A DNA stretch of 20,203 nt, taken from positions 1-20,203 of the forward strand of contig CAYIOB010000011.1 in the NCBI GenBank assembly GCA_964364925.1, read 5' to 3'. The DNA is from JAMCZC01 sp964364925. Lineage in GTDB: Bacteria; Patescibacteriota; Microgenomatia; Levybacterales; UBA12049. The position numbers and the translations under genes were made by a program. Positions 14,391 through 20,203 of the stretch are shown piece by piece (the first letter of the stretch is position 1; each line of letters opens with the position of its first letter). Below the pieces are notes generated by a model, which worked only from the letters and a program-made list of their open reading frames with translations, searched no databases and was not told where the DNA came from.

Positions 14391-15146
14391 ATGGATAATA
14401 ACAACGAACAAACAATACCGGTTCCGCAAGATAGCACACCGACCATTAACGTAACAGCCGATTTTAAAAGCAAGCTGCCCTTTTTTAATCTTCTAGCAAG
14501 AATCCCCCGCGTTATAAAAGAAAAGTTTACAAAACTATCGTTACCAAACCGGTCTGCGCATTTTAATTACCGCCAAGATAAGTTTAGGCGAAAACATATA
14601 TTTTGGCTTTTCCTTTTTATAACGGTTGCCGGGCTTATTGGTTTGTCTATTTATTATGCTGGAAAAACACCGGGACCGGAAATAAGTATTTATCAGGACG
14701 AAAGACCGCTTCCTTCCCAGTCAAAGGCAAAACAAACTTTAAATAAAAAATTCGCGTTTCCCTTAAAAGATGATAAAGGCAAGGAAGTAAGCAAGGTTGA
14801 ATACAATATAGAATCTGTAGAACTTCAGGATTCAATTATTGTAAAAGGGCAAAGAGCAAGAGCAGTACAGGGAAGAACCTTTTTAATAGTAAATCTTAAA
14901 ATTTCAAATAACCATACACAGGGGATTGAAATAAACAGCAGGGATTACATAAGGCTTTCCGTAAATAACCAAAATGAATGGATAGCTCCCGACATTCATA
15001 ACGATCCAGTACTAGTGCAGGCAATCTCAACAAAATATACAAGAGTCGGTTTTCCCATAAATGACTCCGATAAGGACTTAAGGCTGCAAGTTGGAGAAAT
15101 TAAAGGAAACAAAGAAACAATCAGACTCGAATTAAAAACATTATAA
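14391..15146 (+). CDS. single-pass membrane protein with extracytoplasmic DUF4352-like domain
   Basis: 251 residues. The cytoplasmic N-terminus (about 1-69) is first Pro/Thr-rich and then basic (KFRRKH), the membrane helix is about 70-90 (IFWLFLFITVAGLIGLSIYYA), and a Ser/Pro-rich stretch leads to a beta-sandwich domain (about 120-249). That domain has the DUF4352/TRF2-like order: VEYNIESVEL, GRTFLIVNLKISNNHTQGIEI, RDYIRLSV, then FPINDSDKDLRLQVGEI and a final IRLELKTL strand. These immunoglobulin-like domains occur on many bacterial surface lipoproteins and membrane proteins; their ligand is usually unknown. No Shine-Dalgarno is visible upstream. The next gene follows after 21 nt. Confidence 0.78.
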   Translation: MDNNNEQTIPVPQDSTPTINVTADFKSKLPFFNLLARIPRVIKEKFTKLSLPNRSAHFNYRQDKFRRKHIFWLFLFITVAGLIGLSIYYAGKTPGPEISIYQDERPLPSQSKAKQTLNKKFAFPLKDDKGKEVSKVEYNIESVELQDSIIVKGQRARAVQGRTFLIVNLKISNNHTQGIEINSRDYIRLSVNNQNEWIAPDIHNDPVLVQAISTKYTRVGFPINDSDKDLRLQVGEIKGNKETIRLELKTL

Positions 15147-15167
15147 ATATAATCCTAATTTTGTAAA

Positions 15168-15425
15168 ATGATAAATACACAGCAGGACAAAATAAAGTTA
15201 ATAAACGAAGTGCAAAAAGCGTTAGATGATATAATATTTGGAAGCGTAGAGCTTTATGTGCAAAACGGAAAAGTAACACAAATAACGGTACGCAATATTA
15301 AAAAAACAGGAATCTCAATGGGAACAGATATTCAGGAAGATAATCCTCCGGAAAAGGAACTCAACGGAATAACCCGCACCCGCAACGGAATAAAAACCAA
15401 TTTAAATATAAAATTAGGGTCTTGA
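15168..15425 (+). CDS. small DUF2292 (YezD)-like protein
   Basis: 85 residues, soluble. The N-terminal half (KLINEVQKALDDIIFGSVEL, then YVQNGKVTQITVRN) matches the DUF2292 pattern of a short helix followed by GSVxIxxQDGKVxQI. The C-terminal extension (about 50-85) is basic and polar and not part of that family. Function of the family is unknown. A TATAAT at 15148-15153 sits 14 nt before the ATG, so a short-leader transcript is possible, but no good -35 is seen. Its TGA stop lies inside the TTGACA of the next promoter. Confidence 0.65.
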   Translation: MINTQQDKIKLINEVQKALDDIIFGSVELYVQNGKVTQITVRNIKKTGISMGTDIQEDNPPEKELNGITRTRNGIKTNLNIKLGS

Positions 15426-15450
15426 CAATTATTTTGTAATACTATATATA
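15422..15450 (+). promoter_or_regulatory. promoter for the repeat-protein locus, overlapping a long palindrome
   Basis: Perfect TTGACA (15422-15427), 17-nt spacer and TATATA (15445-15450). The -10 lies in the centre of an operator-like palindrome: a perfect 12-bp core ACTATATATAGT (15441-15452) flanked by TTGTAAT (15434-15440) and its inverse ATTACAA (15454-15460), offset by one base. A protein bound there would cover the -10. Confidence 0.7.
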
Positions 15451-15465
15451 GTAATTACAAAGCAA

Positions 15466-15537
15466 AAAAGCTGACCGCAAACGGAGGCTTTTCTAGCTCT
15501 CGCATAAGGCGAGGGATAGAGAAGTCTCCGTTTTTTT
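15466..15537 (+). promoter_or_regulatory. leader with strong intrinsic terminator and possible competing hairpin
   Basis: The terminator is long: AAACGGAG (15479-15486) pairs with CTCCGTTT (15526-15533), then G-U, CTT/AAG, TTCTA/TAGAG, one mismatch and seven more pairs (CTCTCGC with GCGAGGG) around an ATAAG loop, followed by seven Ts (15531-15537). An alternative hairpin, AAAAGC (15466-15471) with GCTTTT (15487-15492) enclosing CCG/CGG, would use part of the terminator's 5' arm and so could act as an antiterminator. The fold is by eye; an attenuation role is inference. Confidence 0.6.
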
Positions 15538-15582
15538 GTTTAGATTTAATCCGAACACGGAAACGGAAGTAAAAACGAAGTG

Positions 15583-15604
15583 CTGTCAGATGCAAATCGG
15601 ACAG
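15583..15604 (+). promoter_or_regulatory. leader hairpin with GNRA-type tetraloop
   Basis: CTGTC (15583-15587) pairs with GACAG (15600-15604); inside, after an A/G mismatch, GAT pairs with ATC around a GCAA tetraloop. It lies between the terminator and the Shine-Dalgarno of the repeat-protein gene. The rest of 15538-15634 is A-rich with no recognised riboswitch. Confidence 0.5.
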
Positions 15605-15616
15605 ATCCTTTAAAAG

Positions 15617-15626
15617 AAAGGGGGTG
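15617..15626 (+). promoter_or_regulatory. near-consensus Shine-Dalgarno
   Basis: AAAGGGGGTG, 8 nt before the ATG at 15635, differs in one base from the full anti-16S complement. Most neighbouring genes have no visible Shine-Dalgarno, so this one suggests very high translation. Confidence 0.8.
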
Positions 15627-15634
15627 AAATATAA

Positions 15635-16882
15635 ATGAACGATTTAAAAAGAAGATTGGTAACGGGAATCGCAACCGGAGCAGTGCTACTTAACGCATTA
15701 ACACCGTTAGCATTCGCAGATACAACGATTCAGATTTCCGGAAACGGCAGTAGTTCAAACAGCACAGCTAATGTGTCTTTGAACCAGTCAACAACTGTTG
15801 TTCAAAATAATACGGCAAATGTCACCAATAATATTGATGCCGATGCCGACACAGGAGGCAACGATGCGGAGGACAACACGGGTGGAGATGTTTCCATTGA
15901 CACCGGTGATGCAACCGTAAATGCAACTGTCTCTAACACTTTGAACAGCAACAGCGCAAACGTTGATTGTTGCCAAACTGGCAATACAACTGTTTTGATA
16001 GAAGGTAACGGCACAAATTCTGATAACGATGTATATTTGGACCAGGATAACAGTACAGAGGTTTATCAGGGCAATAATGCACGCGTTTATAATGACGTAG
16101 ATGCCGATGCCGACACAGGAGATAACGATGCAAAAGACAACACGGGTGGAGATGTTTCAATTGACACCGGTGATGCCAAAGTATCTGTTTCTCTTGCAAC
16201 AACCGCAAATTCTAACTGGGCCAATGTTGGTTCAGATGGAAACGGCGGCGGAGACTTAAGTCTTCGAATAGTTGACAACGGAAGCTGGAGCGATAACAAC
16301 ATTGATCTCGATTTAGACAATTCTGTATCACTCACACAAGACAACGACGCATATGTCAGAAATGACGTAGACGCCGATGCCGACACAGGGAATAATGATG
16401 CGGAAGATAACACCGGAGGAGAATCATCTATTGACACCGGTGACGCAACAGTCGATGTCGATGTAGATAATGCTGTTAACTTCAACTGGGCAGACGTAAA
16501 CTGCGGATGCCTTTTTGACGACCTATTGGCAAAAATCGATGGAAACGGAACTGATTCTGACAATGATATCTATGCCGATTTGTCATTCAATGACGAAAAA
16601 GGTGGTACATTTCAGGATAACCAGGCCAATATCCATAACGATTTAGACGACCTAGATGCTGATACAGGCGACAACGATAACGAAGACAACACCTTAGGTG
16701 GAGAGGGCGGAGACCCATCCATTGATACAGGTGATGCCGAAGTTGACGCTAATGTCAGTAACTTAGGAAATGTCAATGTGGTTGGAGGAGATTCAGACTT
16801 TGAATGGCCGGATTTTAACTTTGACGTAGAATTTAATCTAAGTCTAAGTGAACTTCTCGGACTTCTTGGTTTGTTAAGCTAA
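15635..16882 (+). CDS. secreted Asp/Asn-rich repeat protein (4 repeats), probable surface structural protein
   Basis: 415 residues. Signal peptide 1-28 ends in LAFA. Four repeats follow; the invariant SIDTGDA occurs at 87, 175, 265 and 362, so the period is 88-97 residues. Each repeat runs GNGxxSDN, an alternating-residue stretch, QxNxAxVxND, DADADTGxNDAEDNTGG, SIDTGDAxVxxxV, then NxNxANV. The regular alternation and Asn/Gly turns suggest a beta-solenoid or stacked beta-arches; the Asp clusters could bind calcium (inference). Cys pairs occur in the joining loops (C112-C113; C290, C292). It is extremely acidic with few basic residues. The C-terminus (LSLSELLGLLGLLS) is hydrophobic but too short for a membrane anchor, and there is no sorting motif. 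Strong promoter and Shine-Dalgarno point to an abundant product. It is followed by two genes with the same repeat. Base composition is less AT-rich than the glycan operon. Confidence 0.85.
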   Translation: MNDLKRRLVTGIATGAVLLNALTPLAFADTTIQISGNGSSSNSTANVSLNQSTTVVQNNTANVTNNIDADADTGGNDAEDNTGGDVSIDTGDATVNATVSNTLNSNSANVDCCQTGNTTVLIEGNGTNSDNDVYLDQDNSTEVYQGNNARVYNDVDADADTGDNDAKDNTGGDVSIDTGDAKVSVSLATTANSNWANVGSDGNGGGDLSLRIVDNGSWSDNNIDLDLDNSVSLTQDNDAYVRNDVDADADTGNNDAEDNTGGESSIDTGDATVDVDVDNAVNFNWADVNCGCLFDDLLAKIDGNGTDSDNDIYADLSFNDEKGGTFQDNQANIHNDLDDLDADTGDNDNEDNTLGGEGGDPSIDTGDAEVDANVSNLGNVNVVGGDSDFEWPDFNFDVEFNLSLSELLGLLGLLS

Positions 16883-16892
16883 TTCTTTGTTT

Positions 16893-16931
16893 GTAGGGAT
16901 GTCCTGCTGGCACTTCGGCGGGACACCCTAC
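16893..16931. repeat. intergenic long hairpin, GTAGGG/CCCTAC
   Basis: GTAGGG (16893-16898) pairs with CCCTAC (16926-16931); inside, GTCCTGC pairs with GCGGGAC with one G-U. There is no T-run after it, so it is not a typical intrinsic terminator. The layout (GTAG followed by a palindrome) recalls REP elements. Confidence 0.6.
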
Positions 16932-16940
16932 AACAAGAAC

Positions 16941-16956
16941 TCCGCCGGAAGGCGGA
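16941..16956. repeat. short perfect hairpin TCCGCC-GGAA-GGCGGA
   Basis: Six-base perfect arms around a GGAA tetraloop, 9 nt after the previous hairpin and much more G/C-rich than its surroundings. No T-run follows. Possibly an interspersed repeat; could also shield the upstream message's 3' end. Confidence 0.6.
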
Positions 16957-17017
16957 CAGGAATTAAAATTTGAAACTTGGTTTTAAAAATTAAAAACGAA
17001 TTTTAGATTTTAAAAAT

Positions 17018-19222
17018 ATGAAAGAAAAAATTAAAAACTATTTGTCTATACTAATAATAGTTGTGCTGCTTTTTGCGCAGATTTCTCCTGTTTTGGCTCA
17101 GGAGGCTCCTTCCGCGCCAACAGCTCCGGAAGCGCCGAGCGCTCCGACCCCTCCGCCTCCTCCACCGGATGCACCAACAGCACCCGAAGCGCCAACAGCA
17201 CCCGAAGCGCCAACCGCGCCTACGCTTGAGGAAGTGTTGGCTCCCGATCCGGAACCCGAAGCAGAACAAACACAGGAAAATAATGAATGGGAAGAGGAAT
17301 ATAGCCCGGAAACAATATCACAAAATGAGGATGAACAAACAGGAATTAATGATTCCGGAAATGTCGGAGATACTACTATAGATACAGGTGACGCAAACTC
17401 GTCAGGAACACTAACAACTTTGGGAAATACAAATACCAACTCTTTAGGGAGTGGAGAAGATGCCGGAAACAGTATAGGCGTTGTAAATTCCGGAAACGGA
17501 ACGGATTCTATAAACAACGGCTCAGTATCTTTATCGGAGAACAACAGTACATTCCAGGACAATAGCGCTGTAGTTGGAAACAATCTTAATCAATCATCCA
17601 TAAGCGGAAACAACGCATCGAATAACAATGTGGGAAATACAACTATAAATACGGGCGATGCGAACACAACAGCTACTGTTGTTACGGGGGTAAACACAAA
17701 CGTAGAGGGAATTATGGTTTCCGAGTTTAATATTGCGGACGATCATGTCGGGGATATTCTTCTTGATTTTACAACGGGATGTATTTCCGGATGCCCGGGA
17801 ACAGGCTCGATTACAACGCAAAACTTAGGCAACGGTTCGGATTCAACCAACAACGCAAGCGTAACGGATAATTCCAGCGAATATACTTTTCAAACTAACG
17901 ACGCAGCAGTAGAGAGCAATCTGACGCTTAATGCAGACTCGGGAGATAACAGCGCAAGCGCAAATACAAATGGAGATTCCAAAATAGATACAGGTGATGC
18001 AAATGTTGCTGCAAACCTTCTGAATTTTGTAAATAACAATCTAGCGGGAAACATAGTTTTCGGAGTGGTTAATATATTCGGAGATTTAATCGGAGACATT
18101 ATTCTTCCCCAAAGCGCTCTATCGTGCTCTACTTGTGGGGGAGGGGACGTTACTGTAGGAAATATTGGAAACGGTTCGGATTCAACAAACGACGCAGCAG
18201 TTTCGCAAAACTCAAGTGATAACTCGTTTCAGTATAACGACGCTGCGATAGAAAATAACCTTATGCTTTCCGCTGCGACAGGAGATAACAAGACAAGTGG
18301 AAATACAAACGGTAATTCTTCGATAGAAACAGGAGATACGGATATTAACGCTCATGTTCTTAATATTGCAAACTCCAATGTAATCGGCGGGGATTGGTGG
18401 CTGGTTTTAGTTAACGAAGCGGGGCAATGGATTGGAAGGATATTAGGAGCCCCAGATGGGCAAAACTTTGCGGGAAGTACGGGAACAGAATTTGTTGTAG
18501 ATGAAAACGGCGATATAACAGCGGTTAATTCCGGAAACGGAGCAGGTTCTAGCAATACAGGCAATGTAACCCAGAATAACAGTGAGACTTCCGTTCAGGC
18601 AAACAATGCGGTAATCACAAATAACCTTAATTTGTCTGCTAATACAGGGGGAAACACATCAAGCAACAATACGGGAGGAGACTCTTCAATAAAAACCGGT
18701 GATGCAAAAATAGTCGCGAATATAGTTAATTTCGTTAACAATAATGTAATCGGAAACGGAAGACTGTTTGTTACAGTGGTCAACGTATTTGGAAGCTGGC
18801 TTGGGGATTTTGTAACCCCCGGACAAACACAAGAAAATAATGAAAATCCTGTTGTTGCGGCAAACGATTCCGCCCAAGCTTCAAATACAAATAATGGTAC
18901 AGGCGGCTCAAATTCCAATTCAAACTCAAACTCTCAACAAAATAATCAACAGGCAAATATAGTCACAAGCGGAAATAACGCTTTAGTAAATACAGGTTCT
19001 TCAAATCAGATTGCTTTCGGAGAAAGTTTTCATGCGGGCACTACGCAGACAAGCGTTACAGTCCTTTCAAGCGCTGTAGGCGAAAACCAAACTGCGGCAG
19101 CCTCGAAAAAGAAACTAAAAATTAACCTGGCATGGGCATTACCGTTATTGCCCGGGTTTGCGCTGATATATTTAAAAAGAAAATTTATATTAAAAACACT
19201 GCTTCTTAAGAAAAACAGTTAA
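17018..19222 (+). CDS. large secreted, C-terminally membrane-anchored Asn-rich repeat protein
   Basis: 734 residues. Signal peptide 1-27 (ISPVLA), then a Pro/Ala-rich stalk (about 28-85) with PTAPEAP units, an acidic segment (to about 110), and five copies of the repeat core ending in I[DNEK]TGD[AT] (IDTGDAN, INTGDAN, IDTGDAN, IETGDTD, IKTGDAK). After the last four copies there is a more hydrophobic insert of about 30 residues with a VVNxFGxWxGD-like motif. Cys pairs sit in two joining loops (TGCISGCPG and LSCSTCGGG). A Ser/Asn/Gln low-complexity stretch (about 620-660) leads to a C-terminal helix (about 702-719, INLAWALPLLPGFALIYL) with a long basic tail (KRK...KK). The tail lacks LPxTG/LAxTG, so it is membrane-held rather than sortase-linked. 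It probably anchors or organises the repeat-protein layer (inference). No Shine-Dalgarno is visible. Confidence 0.85.
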   Translation: MKEKIKNYLSILIIVVLLFAQISPVLAQEAPSAPTAPEAPSAPTPPPPPPDAPTAPEAPTAPEAPTAPTLEEVLAPDPEPEAEQTQENNEWEEEYSPETISQNEDEQTGINDSGNVGDTTIDTGDANSSGTLTTLGNTNTNSLGSGEDAGNSIGVVNSGNGTDSINNGSVSLSENNSTFQDNSAVVGNNLNQSSISGNNASNNNVGNTTINTGDANTTATVVTGVNTNVEGIMVSEFNIADDHVGDILLDFTTGCISGCPGTGSITTQNLGNGSDSTNNASVTDNSSEYTFQTNDAAVESNLTLNADSGDNSASANTNGDSKIDTGDANVAANLLNFVNNNLAGNIVFGVVNIFGDLIGDIILPQSALSCSTCGGGDVTVGNIGNGSDSTNDAAVSQNSSDNSFQYNDAAIENNLMLSAATGDNKTSGNTNGNSSIETGDTDINAHVLNIANSNVIGGDWWLVLVNEAGQWIGRILGAPDGQNFAGSTGTEFVVDENGDITAVNSGNGAGSSNTGNVTQNNSETSVQANNAVITNNLNLSANTGGNTSSNNTGGDSSIKTGDAKIVANIVNFVNNNVIGNGRLFVTVVNVFGSWLGDFVTPGQTQENNENPVVAANDSAQASNTNNGTGGSNSNSNSNSQQNNQQANIVTSGNNALVNTGSSNQIAFGESFHAGTTQTSVTVLSSAVGENQTAAASKKKLKINLAWALPLLPGFALIYLKRKFILKTLLLKKNS
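17170..17219 (+). repeat. in-gene 18-nt tandem repeat coding PTAPEA
   Basis: CCAACAGCACCCGAAGCG is repeated perfectly twice, then partly, within the stalk of the large repeat protein. It encodes PTAPEA units and probably varies in copy number by slippage. Confidence 0.7.
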
Positions 19223-19245
19223 TATTTTTACTGCAAATCTTTTGT

Positions 19246-19267
19246 ATTTTTAATAAATATTAAAAAT
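19246..19267. repeat. perfect AT-only inverted repeat upstream of the third repeat-protein gene
   Basis: ATTTTTAATA (19246-19255), AA, TATTAAAAAT (19258-19267): 10-bp arms. It could be an operator or a weak bidirectional terminator, but in such AT-rich sequence it might also be chance. Confidence 0.5.
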
Positions 19268-19277
19268 TTAAGAAAAT

Positions 19278-20203
19278 ATGATAAAAAAAATATTTTTAAC
19301 AATTTCAATTTTTGCATCATTTATTCTGTTTACCGGCAAGGTAAGTGCGGAAGAGTTAGTTGTGTCAGGAAATGGCGAAGGGTCTCAAAACCAGATAAAT
19401 GTAACATCATCAACTAGCAATACTGTCCAGCAGACAAATACCGCAGAGGTGCAAAACAACGTTGACGTATCGGCCGATACAGGTTCGAACGAAGCTTCTT
19501 CCAACACCGGAAATGCTTCTATTAACACGGGCGATGTAGAAGAGCTGGTATCCATACAAAATAACCTAAACGCATCTTTTGCAGAAACAAATTGCTGCAA
19601 TTCTTCTACAGACTTAACAGTTGCACAAAACGGAGCTGATTCACAAAATTCAATTAATCTTAATCAAACAAACAACACAAACATTTTTGTTTCCCAAACT
19701 GCAAATATTATTAATAACGTAGACGGGCATGCAAATACAGGAGGAAACAGCGCAAATAACAACTCTTCTGATGTATCAATCCAAACAGGAAATATTTATG
19801 TAGACGAAAACATTCAAAATAAAAATATCAATATTGCCAGTGTAAAAGCGGGTGTAGGAATAGGCGGAGATGTGAATATTAGTATTTTTTCAAACGGGGA
19901 AGGTTCTGTTAACAATATAAATCTTAATTTAACATGCAGCGCAGATGTAAGAACAGATTATCAGGCAAGTATTTTAAATTACTCCAAATGGGATTTGAAT
20001 ACGGGAGGAAACAGCGCGAACGGAAATCTTGGAAATGTTAGTATAGTAACCGGCGATATAAATTTTACAAACACAATTGAAAACGGTCCGATAAATGTAG
20101 GAGGCGTAGACGTATCGTGCTGTTCTAAAGAAGACGGCGATCCTGATGATCCGGGGCAACCGCCAGCCCCTCCAACCGGCGGAGTTAACCCCCCAACGAC
20201 AAC
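19278..20203 (+). CDS. third secreted Asn-rich repeat protein, 3' truncated by window edge
   Basis: Starts with ATG at 19278 and stays open to the end of the window (308 visible codons). Signal peptide of 24 residues (MIKKIFLTISIF... KVSA). Three repeats of the family core are visible: SADTGSNEASSNTGNASINTGD, ANTGGNSANNNSSDVSIQTGN and LNTGGNSANGNLGNVSIVTGD in pieces, each preceded by GxGxxSxNxINL and QTxTAxVxNN strands. Cys pairs are again in the joining loops (ETNCCNSS and VDVSCCSKED). After the third repeat the sequence turns into a Pro-rich stretch (PGQPPAPPTGGVNPP), probably a linker to a C-terminal anchor beyond the edge. Compared with the first protein it is less acidic and richer in Asn. 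Weak Shine-Dalgarno only (AAGAAAA). Confidence 0.8.
   Translation, partial: MIKKIFLTISIFASFILFTGKVSAEELVVSGNGEGSQNQINVTSSTSNTVQQTNTAEVQNNVDVSADTGSNEASSNTGNASINTGDVEELVSIQNNLNASFAETNCCNSSTDLTVAQNGADSQNSINLNQTNNTNIFVSQTANIINNVDGHANTGGNSANNNSSDVSIQTGNIYVDENIQNKNINIASVKAGVGIGGDVNISIFSNGEGSVNNINLNLTCSADVRTDYQASILNYSKWDLNTGGNSANGNLGNVSIVTGDINFTNTIENGPINVGGVDVSCCSKEDGDPDDPGQPPAPPTGGVNPPTT

Noticed and set aside
16087..16563. Minus-strand open frame across the repeat gene
   Set aside because: It mirrors the repeat structure of the plus gene (each repeat is open in antisense); no start signal or family motif.
15836..16740. Regularly spaced DNA repeats resembling an array
   Set aside because: Not CRISPR: units are 264-285 bp apart, in frame, and encode the protein repeat; no short repeat-spacer pattern or cas genes.
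15635..16882. Asp/Gly-rich repeats as RTX-type calcium nonapeptides
   Set aside because: The GGxGxDxux pattern is absent; the period is about 90 residues and the core is DTGxNxAxxNTGG. Calcium binding stays possible but not as RTX.
16985..17017. Promoter just before the large repeat gene
   Set aside because: TTGAAA at 16970 has no acceptable -10 at 16-18 nt; the AT-rich run gives only weak chance matches.
17098..17583. Long open frame on the minus strand opposite the Pro/Ala-rich stalk
   Set aside because: It is the antisense of a GC-rich, biased coding region; its product is low-complexity Gly/Ala/Ser with no motif, and the plus-strand gene has a signal peptide and family repeats.
19132..19222. 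LPLLPG near the C-terminus as a sorting signal
   Set aside because: It lies inside the hydrophobic helix and lacks Thr-Gly; the segment is a plain membrane anchor with a basic tail.

Overview
The window is AT-rich and densely packed, with short or overlapping gene junctions, and uses TGA as a normal stop. The mix of GT-C glycosyltransferases, a REP-associated transposase, a sortase with an LAxTG substrate, and Asn/Asp-rich repeat proteins fits a Candidate Phyla Radiation (Patescibacteria) bacterium, perhaps Microgenomates-like. That placement is inference from gene content and style; there is no marker gene here to prove it.

Region 1 (1-9716, + strand) is one long run of co-directional genes for glycan work: a 3' part of an RmlC-like sugar epimerase, a SAF-domain dehydrogenase, a methyltransferase, a GT2 glycosyltransferase, an aminoglycoside-phosphotransferase-fold kinase, a second GT2, two polytopic GT-C-like proteins, and a membrane-anchored clan-A-like glycoside hydrolase. 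Junctions of 2 nt or overlaps of 4-20 nt suggest one operon. It probably builds, caps and trims a surface glycan or glycosylates envelope proteins.

Region 2 (9717-15425) holds envelope genes, most with their own promoter. It contains a secreted LASTG-tailed protein followed by a sortase, a REP-associated tyrosine transposase flanked by near-identical short repeats, a small secreted protein, a GT-C-like membrane protein on the minus strand, two single-pass membrane proteins (one with a DUF4352-like domain), and a small DUF2292-like protein.

Region 3 (15426-20203) starts with a long structured leader (promoter, operator-like palindrome, strong intrinsic terminator, near-consensus Shine-Dalgarno). 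It drives three consecutive genes for secreted proteins built from the same 80-100 residue repeat, whose core reads roughly ADTGxNxAxxNTGGxxSIxTGDA. I count 12 copies of the core across the three proteins, with paired cysteines at the loops that join some repeats. The third gene runs off the right edge.

The strongest candidate for something undescribed is this surface-fibre or surface-layer locus: three paralogous repeat proteins, a nearby sortase with its LAxTG substrate, and envelope genes that share an unusual promoter-then-terminator leader layout. The glycan operon next door could decorate these Asn/Ser/Thr-rich proteins, but that link rests on proximity only. No tRNA, rRNA or CRISPR array was seen, and no gene-free stretch exceeds about 210 bases.
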